From assembly GCA_017515765.1 (NCBI GenBank), contig JAFWFF010000277.1, positions 1-14,831 of the forward strand: a stretch of DNA of 14,831 nt, given 5' to 3'. The notes under the pieces are model-generated. The model was given only the letters and a program-made list of their open reading frames with translations, was not told the DNA's origin and did not search any database. This DNA comes from Bacillota bacterium (GTDB lineage: Bacteria; Bacillota; Clostridia; Peptostreptococcales; Anaerovoracaceae). A program made the translations under genes and the position numbers. Of the stretch, positions 5,203-13,515 are shown in pieces. The number at the start of each line of letters is the position of its first letter. The stretch's first letter is position 1.

Positions 5203-7883
5203 TTCAGTTCGTACCACGTCTTTCCGGAGTTGAGGTCACTGACCAGTTTGACCGAGAGGTCAGCCGCCTCCTCCATATTCCTGAGCAAAAGCTCCGATAC
5301 CTTATCCTGCTCCTCCGAAGGCCCGTCGATTATCAGCTCGTCGTGGACCTGGAGGATCAGCTTAGACTCGAAATTCCTGTCCCTGAGCTCGCTGTAGACT
5401 TTGATCATGGCGATCTTTATTATGTCCGCGGCGCTCCCCTGGATCGGGCTGTTCATTGCGAGGCGTTCCCCAAGGCTCCTCACCGTATAGTTCGGGGATG
5501 AGATCTCTTTGATCGCCCTGCGGCGGCCCATGATGGTCTCAGTATAACCCTTCTCCTTTGCCATCGCGACCTGGGCGTCCATATAGGCTTTGACCGCCTT
5601 GTGTTTGGCAAAATAATCGGCTATGTAGTTCTCGGCTTCGCGCCTTCCGATGTTGAGCTCCTCAGACAGCCCAAAGCCGCTCATCCCGTAGATCACGCCG
5701 AAATTGACCGCTTTCGCGCGGCTGCGGTCAAGCGAAGTAACTTCATCGTATGGTATTCCGAACACCCTGGATGCGGTATCCCTGTGGACGTCGGCGCCGC
5801 GGTTGAACGCGGAGATCAGGTTCTCGTCTCCGGAGAGATGGGCGAGAACTCTAAGTTCGATCTGCGAATAGTCTGCTCCCGTAAGGATGTTGCCCTCGCG
5901 AGATGGTATGAACGCCTTCCTGAGCATCCTTCCGTATTCGTTCCTGACCGGGATGTTCTGCAGGTTCGGTTCGGTGCATGATATGCGGCCGGTGGCGGTC
6001 ACGGTCTGCCGGAAGTGTGGCCTGATCTTCCCGTCGTCCGCGATAAGAGGGATCAGCCCCTCCACATAGGTGCTGCGGAGTTTGGAGAGCGTCCTGTATC
6101 TCAAGACCAGATCGACTATCGGGTGTTTGTAGCGAAGCTTCTCCAGGATATCCGCCCCGGTGCTGTAGCCGGTCTTTGTCTTTTTGCCGGACGGCAGCCC
6201 AAGGTCTTCAAAAAGCACTTCTCCCAGCTGGCGGGTCGAATTGATGTTGAACTCTTTGCCGGCGAGCTCGTAGATCCCGGCTGTGAGTGAGTCGATCTCG
6301 ACCGTAAGCTCGTTTCCGAAATCGTCCAGGGTCTTTCTGTCCGTCCTGAAGCCTTCGGATTCCATGGCGGCGAGGACTTCTATGAGCGGCAGCTCCACTT
6401 CGTTCAGGAGCTTTTCCTGCCCGGCTTTTTTGATCAGCTCAGCCTGGCATCCCATAAGCCTGCTGACCGAAGAAAGGACCTTAAGGCCATATTCGGCTTC
6501 CCCCGGTTCAGAGGATCCGAGAAGGTCCATCTGCTGCCCGTCTTTGAAGAACTCCTTCTCGGAAGGCAGCTCTTCGTGGAAATACTCCAGCATCAGGGTC
6601 TTAAGGTCATAGTTCGACCTCGTGGGGTCGATGACATACTGCGCCACGGCTGTATCAAAACAGGTTCCGGAAGGCTTCGCCCCCAGGCGCATCATAACGT
6701 AATAATCCCGAACCAGCTCATGTCCGAAGAAGGCATATCCCTTCCCCCTCAGCGAGCCGAGCATCTCAAGAGCCGACGCGGCCGCCGCGCCGGATACATA
6801 GAAATACATGTCTCCGGCAAGGACTGACAGACCCGAGACGCCTGGCATGCTGACATGGCTCGCGTCGGAGAATATCTTAAGGCCGATCTTCCTCGCGCCT
6901 TCAGGCATCTTCTCCAAAGCGTCTTTCAGGGAGGCAAACTCCGCTTCCGAGCCGATAAGCACGGTCGATATCTCAGCAGGCGCCGCATGCTTCGGTTCTT
7001 CGGAAGACGGACGGACGTCGAGTTTCTTCAGGAATGAATTGAATTCCAGCTCGACATAGAGGTCGATAAGGGCGTCGGCGTCAGGATCCCTGAGCCTTGC
7101 CTCTTCCGGATCGAGTTCGATCGGAACGCCTGTGTCGATGGTAGCGAGCCTTTTGCTCATTATGGCAAGCTGGGCGTTCTCCTCAACCTTGGTCCTCAGC
7201 TTTTCATTTGCTATCTCGTCGGTCCTCGCGAGCATCTCCTCGATCGAGCCGAACTGCCCGAGCAGCTTAAGGCCGGTCTTCTCGCCTACTCCCGGGATGC
7301 CCGGTATATTGTCCGACGGGTCGCCCATCAGTCCCTTGAGGTCGATGAACTGTTTCGGCGTGAGGCCGTAGACTTCCATCATCCTGGCTGCGTCGTAGAT
7401 CTCAAACTCGCTGATACCCTTTTTGGTCAGGAGGACCTTGCAGCTGTCGGTGCAGAGCTGGAGCGCGTCCCTGTCTCCAGTGATGATCAAAGGCTCCAGG
7501 CCGGCTTCTTCGGCGAGCCTCGCGGCAGTGCCTATCAGGTCGTCCGCCTCAAAGCCTTCCAGTTCGAGCTGTTTGACGTTCATGGCCGCGAAAACGCGCT
7601 TCATGAGGGGGATCTGCATCGCAAGCTCGGGAGGCATCTTGCGCCTTCCCGCCTTGTAATCCTCGTATTCCTTGTGCCTGAAGGTCGGCGCCTTCAGGTC
7701 CCATGCAACCACTGCGTATTCGGGCTCGCGGTCGTTCACTATCTTGTTGAACATGTTAATGAACCCGTATATCGCCTGGGTGTATATCCCGTCTTTGGTC
7801 ACCATGGGCCGCTGCATCGCGTAATACGCCCTGTTTATAAGGCTGTTGCCGTCAATTATGGCAATGATGTGTCTGCCGCTCAT
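5199..7883 (-). CDS. polA: DNA polymerase I
   Basis: PolA fills gaps and removes RNA primers in replication and repair. Its 894 residues show a full 5'-3' exonuclease (about 1-290): DGNSLINRAYYAM at 11-23, EGFEADDLIGTA at 109-120, ITGDRDALQL at 134-143 and GDPSDNIPGIPGVGEKT at 187-203. The middle 3'-5' exonuclease-like domain (about 305-500) has lost its first metal-binding motif: the usual DxE is replaced near GLKIFSD (334-340), so proofreading is unlikely, as in other Bacillota PolA proteins. The polymerase domain is intact: TGRISCTEPNLQNIPVR at 631-647, motif A DYSQIELR with Asp671, motif B with Arg720, Lys724, Phe728 and Tyr732, and motif C VHDEL with His847-Asp848-Glu849. The ATG at 7881-7883 is seven bases after the rimO stop; the ribosome binding site is weak, which suggests coupling. 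The TGA overlaps the coaE start. Confidence 0.97.
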   Translation of the reverse strand: MSGRHIIAIIDGNSLINRAYYAMQRPMVTKDGIYTQAIYGFINMFNKIVNDREPEYAVVAWDLKAPTFRHKEYEDYKAGRRKMPPELAMQIPLMKRVFAAMNVKQLELEGFEADDLIGTAARLAEEAGLEPLIITGDRDALQLCTDSCKVLLTKKGISEFEIYDAARMMEVYGLTPKQFIDLKGLMGDPSDNIPGIPGVGEKTGLKLLGQFGSIEEMLARTDEIANEKLRTKVEENAQLAIMSKRLATIDTGVPIELDPEEARLRDPDADALIDLYVELEFNSFLKKLDVRPSSEEPKHAAPAEISTVLIGSEAEFASLKDALEKMPEGARKIGLKIFSDASHVSMPGVSGLSVLAGDMYFYVSGAAAASALEMLGSLRGKGYAFFGHELVRDYYVMMRLGAKPSGTCFDTAVAQYVIDPTRSNYDLKTLMLEYFHEELPSEKEFFKDGQQMDLLGSSEPGEAEYGLKVLSSVSRLMGCQAELIKKAGQEKLLNEVELPLIEVLAAMESEGFRTDRKTLDDFGNELTVEIDSLTAGIYELAGKEFNINSTRQLGEVLFEDLGLPSGKKTKTGYSTGADILEKLRYKHPIVDLVLRYRTLSKLRSTYVEGLIPLIADDGKIRPHFRQTVTATGRISCTEPNLQNIPVRNEYGRMLRKAFIPSREGNILTGADYSQIELRVLAHLSGDENLISAFNRGADVHRDTASRVFGIPYDEVTSLDRSRAKAVNFGVIYGMSGFGLSEELNIGRREAENYIADYFAKHKAVKAYMDAQVAMAKEKGYTETIMGRRRAIKEISSPNYTVRSLGERLAMNSPIQGSAADIIKIAMIKVYSELRDRNFESKLILQVHDELIIDGPSEEQDKVSELLLRNMEEAADLSVKLVSDLNSGKTWYELK

Positions 7884-7890
7884 TTCTGTC

Positions 7891-9207
7891 TCATACCGTC
7901 CTTCCGGTCAGGTCGTAATCAAAGGCGTCTTCTATAAGGACCGGAACGATATCTCCGGGCCTCAGGGGCTCTTCGGATGTGAATATCACTCCGTTATCGA
8001 TCTCCGGCGCGTCATACCGGGTCCTTCCCGAATACGTTCCGTCTTCCTGGTACGCGTCCACTATAACGTCGAGGGTCTTTCCGATCAAAGCTTCATTATG
8101 CGCTCTGGAGATCTCCATCTGCCGCATCATTATGCTGTTCTCACGGAATTCTTTGGTCTCGTCGGGGACCTGGTCCTCCCTTTCCCCGGCGGGAGTGCCT
8201 TCCTCAAGCGAATATTTGAATACTCCGAGGCGCTCGAATTCCAGGTTTTCGACGAGGTCCGAGAGTTCGGCGAAATCCTCATCGGTCTCACCCGGGAATC
8301 CCACTATGAATGTGGTACGAATCGCTATGTCGGGCATTTTGGCGCGCAGCATGGCAACGCGTTCTTCTATGGACCTGCGGTCAGATCTCCTCGCCATCTC
8401 GCGGAGCACTTTGTCGGACGCGTGCTGAAGCGGGATATCTATGTAATGGCAGATCTTCTCCTCGCCCGCCATAACGTCCGCCAGTTCCTCGGTTATCCCT
8501 TCGTCATAGCAGTACATGAGCCTTATCCATCTAATCCCTTCGACACGGCAGAGCTTTCTCAGAAGCTCGGGAAGCATCGTCCTGCCGTAGAGATCCCTGC
8601 CGTAGCAGGATGTGTCCTCAGCGATCAGGACGAGTTCAACGCATCCCGCCGCGGCGAGAGCCTCGGCTTCCGAGATGACGTCCTCCATGCGTTTGCTGCG
8701 GTATTTTCCGCGGATCTTCGGTATAACGCAGTATGTGCAGTGACGGTCGCAGCCCTCTGCGATCTTGAGGGTTGACGTATAAGGATTATCGGAAAGCTTC
8801 CTGACCGTCTTTTCCAGATGATCGGACACGCAGGGCCCGGCAAAGACGCTGCGCTCCTTAAGGCCGTCCAGTATCTCTCCTATCCTGGCGTATTCGTTCA
8901 CGCCTATAAAGCAAAAAGCTTCCGGCATTTCTTCAAACAATTCTTCGGAATATCTCTGCGCGAGACACCCTGAAACTATGAGCTTTGCCCCCGGCTTTTT
9001 GATCTGCGCCATAGTGAATATGCGGTCTATCGACTCGCGTTTGGCGTCTTCGATGAACCCGCAGGTATTCACTATAACAAAATCGGCGTCCTCAGGATCA
9101 TCCGTTATCACATAGCGGTTCTCCTCCAGGACGCCTGCCGCGAATTCACTGTCGTTCTGATTCTTGGGGCAGCCCAGGGTGTCGATGTAGACTTTACCCT
9201 TATTCAT
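7891..9207 (-). CDS. rimO: Ribosomal protein uS12 methylthiotransferase RimO
   Basis: RimO is a radical-SAM enzyme with two iron-sulfur clusters that adds a methylthio group to the conserved Asp of ribosomal protein S12. In the 438-residue product the amino-terminal UPF0004 domain starts YIDTLGCPKNQNDSE and supplies Cys13, Cys49 and Cys81. The radical-SAM motif CDRHCTYC gives Cys153, Cys157 and Cys160, followed by VIPKIRGKYRSKR, which is typical of RimO rather than MiaB. Residues from about 372 form a TRAM domain. The ATG at 9205-9207 is preferred over a GTG at 9223-9225 because AAGGAG lies five bases before it and MNKGKVYIDTLGCPKN matches family starts. It sits between ftsK (14-base gap) and polA (7-base gap) in the operon. 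Confidence 0.96.
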   Translation of the reverse strand: MNKGKVYIDTLGCPKNQNDSEFAAGVLEENRYVITDDPEDADFVIVNTCGFIEDAKRESIDRIFTMAQIKKPGAKLIVSGCLAQRYSEELFEEMPEAFCFIGVNEYARIGEILDGLKERSVFAGPCVSDHLEKTVRKLSDNPYTSTLKIAEGCDRHCTYCVIPKIRGKYRSKRMEDVISEAEALAAAGCVELVLIAEDTSCYGRDLYGRTMLPELLRKLCRVEGIRWIRLMYCYDEGITEELADVMAGEEKICHYIDIPLQHASDKVLREMARRSDRRSIEERVAMLRAKMPDIAIRTTFIVGFPGETDEDFAELSDLVENLEFERLGVFKYSLEEGTPAGEREDQVPDETKEFRENSIMMRQMEISRAHNEALIGKTLDVIVDAYQEDGTYSGRTRYDAPEIDNGVIFTSEEPLRPGDIVPVLIEDAFDYDLTGRTV

Positions 9208-9212
9208 TACGG

Positions 9213-9218
9213 CTCCTT
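9213..9218 (-). promoter_or_regulatory. Ribosome binding site that fixes the rimO start
   Basis: AAGGAG on the minus strand is followed by CCGTA and the ATG at 9205-9207. It lies between the ftsK stop and this ATG. It supports the shorter start over the GTG that overlaps the ftsK stop. Confidence 0.8.
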
Positions 9219-9221
9219 GAC

Positions 9222-11954
9222 TCACTTGGACTGTTCGTATTCTTCCCTGGTCATCAGGACCTGCCTCGGCTTGGCGCCGTCCTGAGGCCCGATGATACCC
9301 ATGGATTCCATGGCTTCCATTATCCTTGCGGCGCGGTTGTATCCGATGCGGAATCTCCTCTGTATCATCGACGTCGAAGCCTGGCCTGCGTCCATGACGA
9401 GTTCGATTGCGTCTTCCAGAAGTTCCTCGCCTTCGTCCTGAGGCTGAGACTGCTGAACGTTTCCGCGTTCCACCGTCTCCAGTATCTCATCGGAATACTC
9501 CACGTCCTCTACCTGGTTCTTTACGAAGTCTGTAACGGCTTTGACTTCATCATCGTGGACAAAGCAGCCCTGCACGCGGATGGGCTTGCCCGATCCGAGA
9601 GGATGGAACAGCATATCGCCCTTTCCTGCGAGCTTCTCCACGCCGACCATGTCCAGGATCGTCCTGGAGTCAGCGTTCGATGATACAGCAAAGGCGATAC
9701 GCGAAGGAATGTTCGCTTTGATAAGGCCCGTGACAACGTCGACCGACGGTCTCTGGGTCGCGACGATCAGATGCATCCCTGCAGCTCTTGCGAGCTGAGC
9801 GAGCCTGCAGATCGACTCTTCAACCTGCGCGGGCGCTGCCATCATCAGGTCGGCGAGCTCGTCGATGATGATAACGATCTGAGGCATCAGCTCATCCTTA
9901 GGCGCTCCGGCCGCCCTCTTCTTGTCATTGAAACCGGCCAGATCCCTCACGTTCGCTTCGGCGAATCTCTTGTATCTGTCGCTCATCTCGGCGACAGCCC
10001 AGTTCAGCGCCGCCGCAGCCTTATTGGCTTCGGTGACCACTGGGATGAGCAGATGAGGTATTCCGTTGTAAACTCCCAGTTCCACGACCTTAGGGTCGAT
10101 AAGGACGAGTTTGACCTCGTCGGGATCAGCCTTATAGAGAAGGCTTGTTATTATGCTGTTTATGCAGACGCTCTTTCCGGAGCCTGTTGATCCGGCGATC
10201 AAAAGATGGGGCATGGACTTAAGGTCTGCGACTATCGCTTTCCCGGCTATATCGCGGCCCACAGCAAAAGTGATCTTGGAGGGCGACTGTTTGAATTCCC
10301 TGCTCTCGATGACTTCTCTGAGCGAGACCATATTGACCTTGTCGTTCTGGACCTCGATGCCCACAGCGGCTTTGCCCGGGATCGGGGCTTCGATACGGAT
10401 ATTCTTCGCCCTGAGGTTGAGCGCGATATCGTTGGAAAGATTGACTATCTTGCTGACCTTGACTCCGACGCTCGGCTGTATCTCATAGCGCGTGACAGCG
10501 GGACCCTGGGTCACGTCGATGACCCTCGCTTCCACGTTAAAGCTTCTGAGGGTCTCCTCGAGCTTTCTCGCCTTCTCCCTGAGTTCGGATTCATGTGCCT
10601 GCGCTCCCGGCGATGCCGGTTTTACCTTAAGGAGGTCGATCGGCGGCTTGCGGTATCTGAATGTACGCTTCTTCTTTACCTGAGGCGGAACCACAAGGTC
10701 TTCGCCGCCGGATGAAGCCTTCGTGGCTTTCTCGCTCTTCTTCATCGTCAGGGAAGCGTCATGACTGTCATGTACAGGAAGGATCGAGGCGGCATTCCTC
10801 GGTGCCTCAGCGGTCTCATTGCCATCCCCTGTATCCGTCACCGTCTCGGGGCGGACTATTACAGTGCTCTGCGGGACTTCATACTCCTCGCCCAGTCCGT
10901 ATCCCGGCTCGGGTATCCTTTGCTCATCTATGCCGTAAGTCTGGATGCTGCCCGAAGGCCCGGGGATCGTGTCCACAGGCTCGCTGCGGAACTGATCCGC
11001 GTCATAGTCGACATACGGATTCGGGGAATCGATCTCAGCCTTGATCACAGGGGACTCTTCCGGGGCAGGCGCGTCAAAAGGCGTGTTCTCCGGGAGTTCT
11101 ATCTCCATGCCGTCGCGGAAGGCCTCAAATCCGCCCCTGGTGCCCGAAAACAGGCTGTCCGAGGGTACCGGTATAAACTCCAGCTGGGTCTCCTTGCGGT
11201 GTTTTTCGGCTGTCTGCTCTCTTGCGTCGAGCTTGTACTGCTCGCGGTCTTTCTTGCGCTTCGCTTCCTGCTCTTTGGCGCGTTCCCTGTAGTACTCCTC
11301 TTCCGCCAGACGCTTTTCTTCCTTTCGGGCGGCCCGTTCTTCGTGCCTGTATTTGATGGCCTCTATGCCCCTGGAGACCGGCGTGTTGATGATCAAAAGC
11401 AGGCAGACCAGCGTTATCGCCGCCGCCACTCCGTACAGTCCGACCTTCCCGACGTATTTCACGAGGAACATCGAGATCGTCATGCCGAAGAATCCGCCGC
11501 CTTCAAGTGTCATCCCTTCAAAATAGAACTGCCTCGGAGCGAAGAAGATCTTGTCGACGTCGATGAATCTCCCCGAATTGAAAAGGCAGAGCATCAAAAG
11601 TATCAGGCTGCCGAGGATCGTGCTGCCTGCGGAGATATGCACTGTCTTGTTGGCAAGCAGAAGGATGCCGAAGAGTATGAGGTAGAAAGGCAGGATCAGC
11701 CCGATGAGGCCGAAAACGCCCCTCAGGAAATTGCCTATCATGTTCCCCAGCTGCCCCGCGGCATTGAACTGGACAGCAGCAAAAAGGAAGATACCGACAA
11801 CGATGAGGATTATCCCCCAGATATTGTCGATGACTCCCCTTTCCGCCCCGCGGTTCCCGGCTGCGGACTTCTGCTTACCGGACCCGGAAGATCCGGAAGA
11901 CTTGCTCCCCTTACCGGAGTTCTTGGTTTTTGTGCTGGTTCCTTTGGTCACCAA
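9222..11954 (-). CDS. ftsK: FtsK/SpoIIIE-family DNA translocase
   Basis: This is a septum-anchored, ATP-driven double-stranded DNA pump for chromosome segregation. The 910-residue form has a Ser/Gly/Lys-rich cytoplasmic start (1-40), hydrophobic membrane segments between about 44 and 190, and a long linker (195-450) that is first a highly charged, probably coiled-coil stretch (about 200-257) and then Pro/Glu/Asp-rich. The motor follows, with Walker A GSTGSGKS at 588-595 and Walker B IVIIIDEL at 693-700, plus LARAAGMHLIVATQRPSVDV (721-740). The winged-helix gamma domain that reads DNA polarity is at about 845-905. The start is ambiguous: TTG at 11952-11954 or the adjacent GTG at 11949-11951. 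A GAGAGG site ends eight bases before the TTG and eleven before the GTG; both give essentially the same protein. FtsK and SpoIIIE cannot be told apart from sequence alone. Confidence 0.96.
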   Translation of the reverse strand: MVTKGTSTKTKNSGKGSKSSGSSGSGKQKSAAGNRGAERGVIDNIWGIILIVVGIFLFAAVQFNAAGQLGNMIGNFLRGVFGLIGLILPFYLILFGILLLANKTVHISAGSTILGSLILLMLCLFNSGRFIDVDKIFFAPRQFYFEGMTLEGGGFFGMTISMFLVKYVGKVGLYGVAAAITLVCLLLIINTPVSRGIEAIKYRHEERAARKEEKRLAEEEYYRERAKEQEAKRKKDREQYKLDAREQTAEKHRKETQLEFIPVPSDSLFSGTRGGFEAFRDGMEIELPENTPFDAPAPEESPVIKAEIDSPNPYVDYDADQFRSEPVDTIPGPSGSIQTYGIDEQRIPEPGYGLGEEYEVPQSTVIVRPETVTDTGDGNETAEAPRNAASILPVHDSHDASLTMKKSEKATKASSGGEDLVVPPQVKKKRTFRYRKPPIDLLKVKPASPGAQAHESELREKARKLEETLRSFNVEARVIDVTQGPAVTRYEIQPSVGVKVSKIVNLSNDIALNLRAKNIRIEAPIPGKAAVGIEVQNDKVNMVSLREVIESREFKQSPSKITFAVGRDIAGKAIVADLKSMPHLLIAGSTGSGKSVCINSIITSLLYKADPDEVKLVLIDPKVVELGVYNGIPHLLIPVVTEANKAAAALNWAVAEMSDRYKRFAEANVRDLAGFNDKKRAAGAPKDELMPQIVIIIDELADLMMAAPAQVEESICRLAQLARAAGMHLIVATQRPSVDVVTGLIKANIPSRIAFAVSSNADSRTILDMVGVEKLAGKGDMLFHPLGSGKPIRVQGCFVHDDEVKAVTDFVKNQVEDVEYSDEILETVERGNVQQSQPQDEGEELLEDAIELVMDAGQASTSMIQRRFRIGYNRAARIMEAMESMGIIGPQDGAKPRQVLMTREEYEQSK

Positions 11955-11973
11955 AACACTTTCCTCTCAACGA

Positions 11974-13074
11974 TCAGTCTTCCTTCGGCACGATATATCC
12001 CTTCGCGCAGAGTGCCTCGGCGCAGAGCACGGCTCCGCCTGCGGCGCCTCTCACGGTGTTGTGCGCGAGGCCGACGAATTTGTAATCGTATATGGTGTCT
12101 TCCCTCAGCCTTCCGATGCTGACCCCGAAGCCTCTCTCATAGTCCACATCCTTGCGGACCTGCGGTCTGTCGTCATCCTCGAGGTACTGGATGAACTGCT
12201 TCGGCGCGCTGGGAAGATCAGCCTCCTGCGGATAGCCCCTGAAGCTCCTGAGCTTTTCGATCAGTTCTTCCTTGGTCGGTTTCTTGCGGAACTTGACGAA
12301 TACCGCGCAGGTGTGGCCGTTCTGAACGGGCACTCTCAGGCACTGGGAAGTGATCAGGATATTGTCTGCTTTCACTATCTCGCCGTTCTCGATGTGTCCG
12401 AAGATCTTAAGCGGCTCCTGCTCGCTCTTCTCTTCTTCTCCGCCGATATAGGGGATGATGTTCTCGACCATCTCTGGCCAGTCGGCAAAGGTCTTTCCGG
12501 CTCCGGATATCGCCTGGTAGGTGCAGACGATGGATTCATAGGGTTCATACTCTTCCCAGGCCTTGAACGCCGGGACGTAGCCCTGGATCGAGCAGTTGGG
12601 CTTTACGGCGATGAATCCCCTCTCTGTCCCGAGGCGCTTTCTCTGGTGCTCGATGACGTCGAAGTGCTCCGGATTGAGTTCGGGGATGACCATCGGCACG
12701 TCGGGCGTCCAGCGGTGCGCGCTGTTGTTGGACACGACCGGAGTCTCAGTCTTAGCGTACTCTTCCTCTATGGCCTTTATCTCTTCCTTGGTCATGTTGA
12801 CCGCGCTGAAGACGAAATCCACGTCCTTCGAGACAGAAGCCACGTCGCTGACGTCCTTTACGACTATGTCCTTAACGGAGTCAGGCATGGGAATATCGAG
12901 CTTCCAGCGGCCTTCCATGGCCTCTGCATACGTCTTTCCGGCGCTGCCCGCGCTTGCGGCAATGGCAGTGACCTTAAACCACGGATGATCCGCGAGGAGC
13001 GTGACGAAACGCTGTCCGACCATTCCTGTTCCACCGAGAATACCGACGTTGAACTTTCTGCTGAATTCCTTCAT
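11974..13074 (-). CDS. asd: Aspartate-semialdehyde dehydrogenase
   Basis: Asd reduces aspartyl phosphate to aspartate semialdehyde with NADPH, the branch point to lysine/diaminopimelate, threonine and methionine. The 366-residue protein starts with a nucleotide-binding motif GILGGTGMVGQRF (11-23), has VSNNSAHRW (114-122), active-site Cys161 in KPNCSIQG, AISGAGKTF (188-196) and catalytic His254 in QNGHTCAVF. The length and motifs fit the archaeal/fungal-type Asd subfamily that also occurs in many Clostridia, not the E. coli type. The ATG at 13072-13074 has AGGAGG seven bases upstream. It is the first gene of the asd-ftsK-rimO-polA-coaE operon, starting about 50 bases after a strong promoter. 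The leader is too short for a lysine riboswitch. Confidence 0.95.
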   Translation of the reverse strand: MKEFSRKFNVGILGGTGMVGQRFVTLLADHPWFKVTAIAASAGSAGKTYAEAMEGRWKLDIPMPDSVKDIVVKDVSDVASVSKDVDFVFSAVNMTKEEIKAIEEEYAKTETPVVSNNSAHRWTPDVPMVIPELNPEHFDVIEHQRKRLGTERGFIAVKPNCSIQGYVPAFKAWEEYEPYESIVCTYQAISGAGKTFADWPEMVENIIPYIGGEEEKSEQEPLKIFGHIENGEIVKADNILITSQCLRVPVQNGHTCAVFVKFRKKPTKEELIEKLRSFRGYPQEADLPSAPKQFIQYLEDDDRPQVRKDVDYERGFGVSIGRLREDTIYDYKFVGLAHNTVRGAAGGAVLCAEALCAKGYIVPKED

Positions 13075-13112
13075 TACTCTGCCTCCTGTTCATATGTATG
13101 ATCAAAAGAATT

Positions 13113-13127
13113 AATTGCGGTGCAATT
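13113..13127. repeat. Small inverted repeat at the asd transcription start
   Basis: AATTGC (13113-13118) and GCAATT (13122-13127) are perfect inverted repeats with three bases between. They cover the first bases of the predicted asd transcript. This could be a regulator site or a short hairpin; nothing identifies a partner. Confidence 0.45.
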
Positions 13128-13133
13128 CAAGAT

Positions 13134-13162
13134 ATTGTAGCATAATATCCGCAAGTTTTCAA
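13134..13162 (-). promoter_or_regulatory. Sigma-A promoter for the asd operon
   Basis: TTGAAA (13157-13162), a 17-base spacer and TACAAT (13134-13139) lie on the minus strand, each one base off consensus. The predicted start near 13127 gives a leader of about 53 bases. The surrounding bases are AT-rich and the rpmF terminator lies just upstream. Confidence 0.78.
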
Positions 13163-13196
13163 CACTTTGCGCCAAAAAAGAACAAATATTCAATAC

Positions 13197-13225
13197 AGCA
13201 AAAAGAGCAGCTCAGCTGCTCTTTT
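13197..13225 (-). terminator. Intrinsic terminator after rpmF
   Basis: A perfect 11-base stem, AAAAGAGCAGC (13215-13225 on the minus strand) with its partner at 13201-13211, has a 3-base loop and ends in CTCTTTTTG. It lies 17 bases after the rpmF stop and ends the ackA-rpmF unit before the asd promoter. Confidence 0.88.
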
Positions 13226-13242
13226 ACGTATCATGTCTCTGC

Positions 13243-13422
13243 TTACTCCGCCGCTACGATTTCTTTGCCGTCGTAGTAGTTGCAATTCGGGCAAACTCTG
13301 TGCGGAAGCTTGGGCTGATGACACTGCGGGCAGATGGAGATACCGGGAGCGGACTTCTTCATGTTCGCGGCCTTTCTGCTGCTGGTCTTAGCCTTGGATG
13401 TTTTCCTTTTGGGGACTGCCAT
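13243..13422 (-). CDS. rpmF: 50S ribosomal protein bL32
   Basis: The 59-residue large-subunit protein starts MAVPKRKTSKAKTSSRKA, the standard L32 opening, and is strongly basic in its first half. CPQC and CPNC (spaced by nine residues) form a zinc ribbon, so this is the zinc-binding form. The ATG at 13420-13422 is chosen because AAGGAGGTG lies just upstream; an 18-residue in-frame extension has no support. It follows ackA by 93 bases and has a perfect-consensus promoter of its own plus a short hairpin in its leader (AGCGC-TTTT-GCGCT, 13451-13464). The yceD/DUF177 gene often found before rpmF is absent here. Confidence 0.96.
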   Translation of the reverse strand: MAVPKRKTSKAKTSSRKAANMKKSAPGISICPQCHQPKLPHRVCPNCNYYDGKEIVAAE

Positions 13423-13483
13423 TTCTACACCTCCTTGCTGAGATATGTCAAGCGCAAAAGCGCTATTTCGCGTCAACTACTGC

Positions 13484-13512
13484 ATTATAATAGCAAGTTT
13501 CGACAATGTCAA
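13484..13512 (-). promoter_or_regulatory. Consensus sigma-A promoter for rpmF
   Basis: TTGACA (13507-13512), a 17-base spacer and TATAAT (13484-13489): both hexamers match consensus exactly. The -35 box starts four bases after the ackA stop. The predicted start near 13477 gives a leader of about 55 bases. It should drive strong, constant L32 expression independent of ackA. Confidence 0.85.
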
Positions 13513-13515
13513 CGC

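Noticed and set aside
10761..12122. Long plus-strand open frame opposite ftsK and asd (453 codons); similar long frames at 13300-14676, 11704-13101, 7846-8775 and 1812-2870
   Set aside because: They lie antisense to clear genes, show no recognisable domains, have odd composition, and lack ribosome binding sites. They arise from the codon pattern of the minus-strand genes.
13075..13133. Lysine riboswitch or T-box before asd
   Set aside because: The leader is only about 50 bases, far too short for either, and has no conserved core of these elements.
13446..13451. Second TTGACA in the rpmF leader as another promoter
   Set aside because: A matching -10 box would fall at the rpmF start codon and none is present.
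13423..13476. 18-residue upstream extension of rpmF
   Set aside because: It covers the leader hairpin and ribosome binding site; MAVPKRKTS is the standard L32 start.
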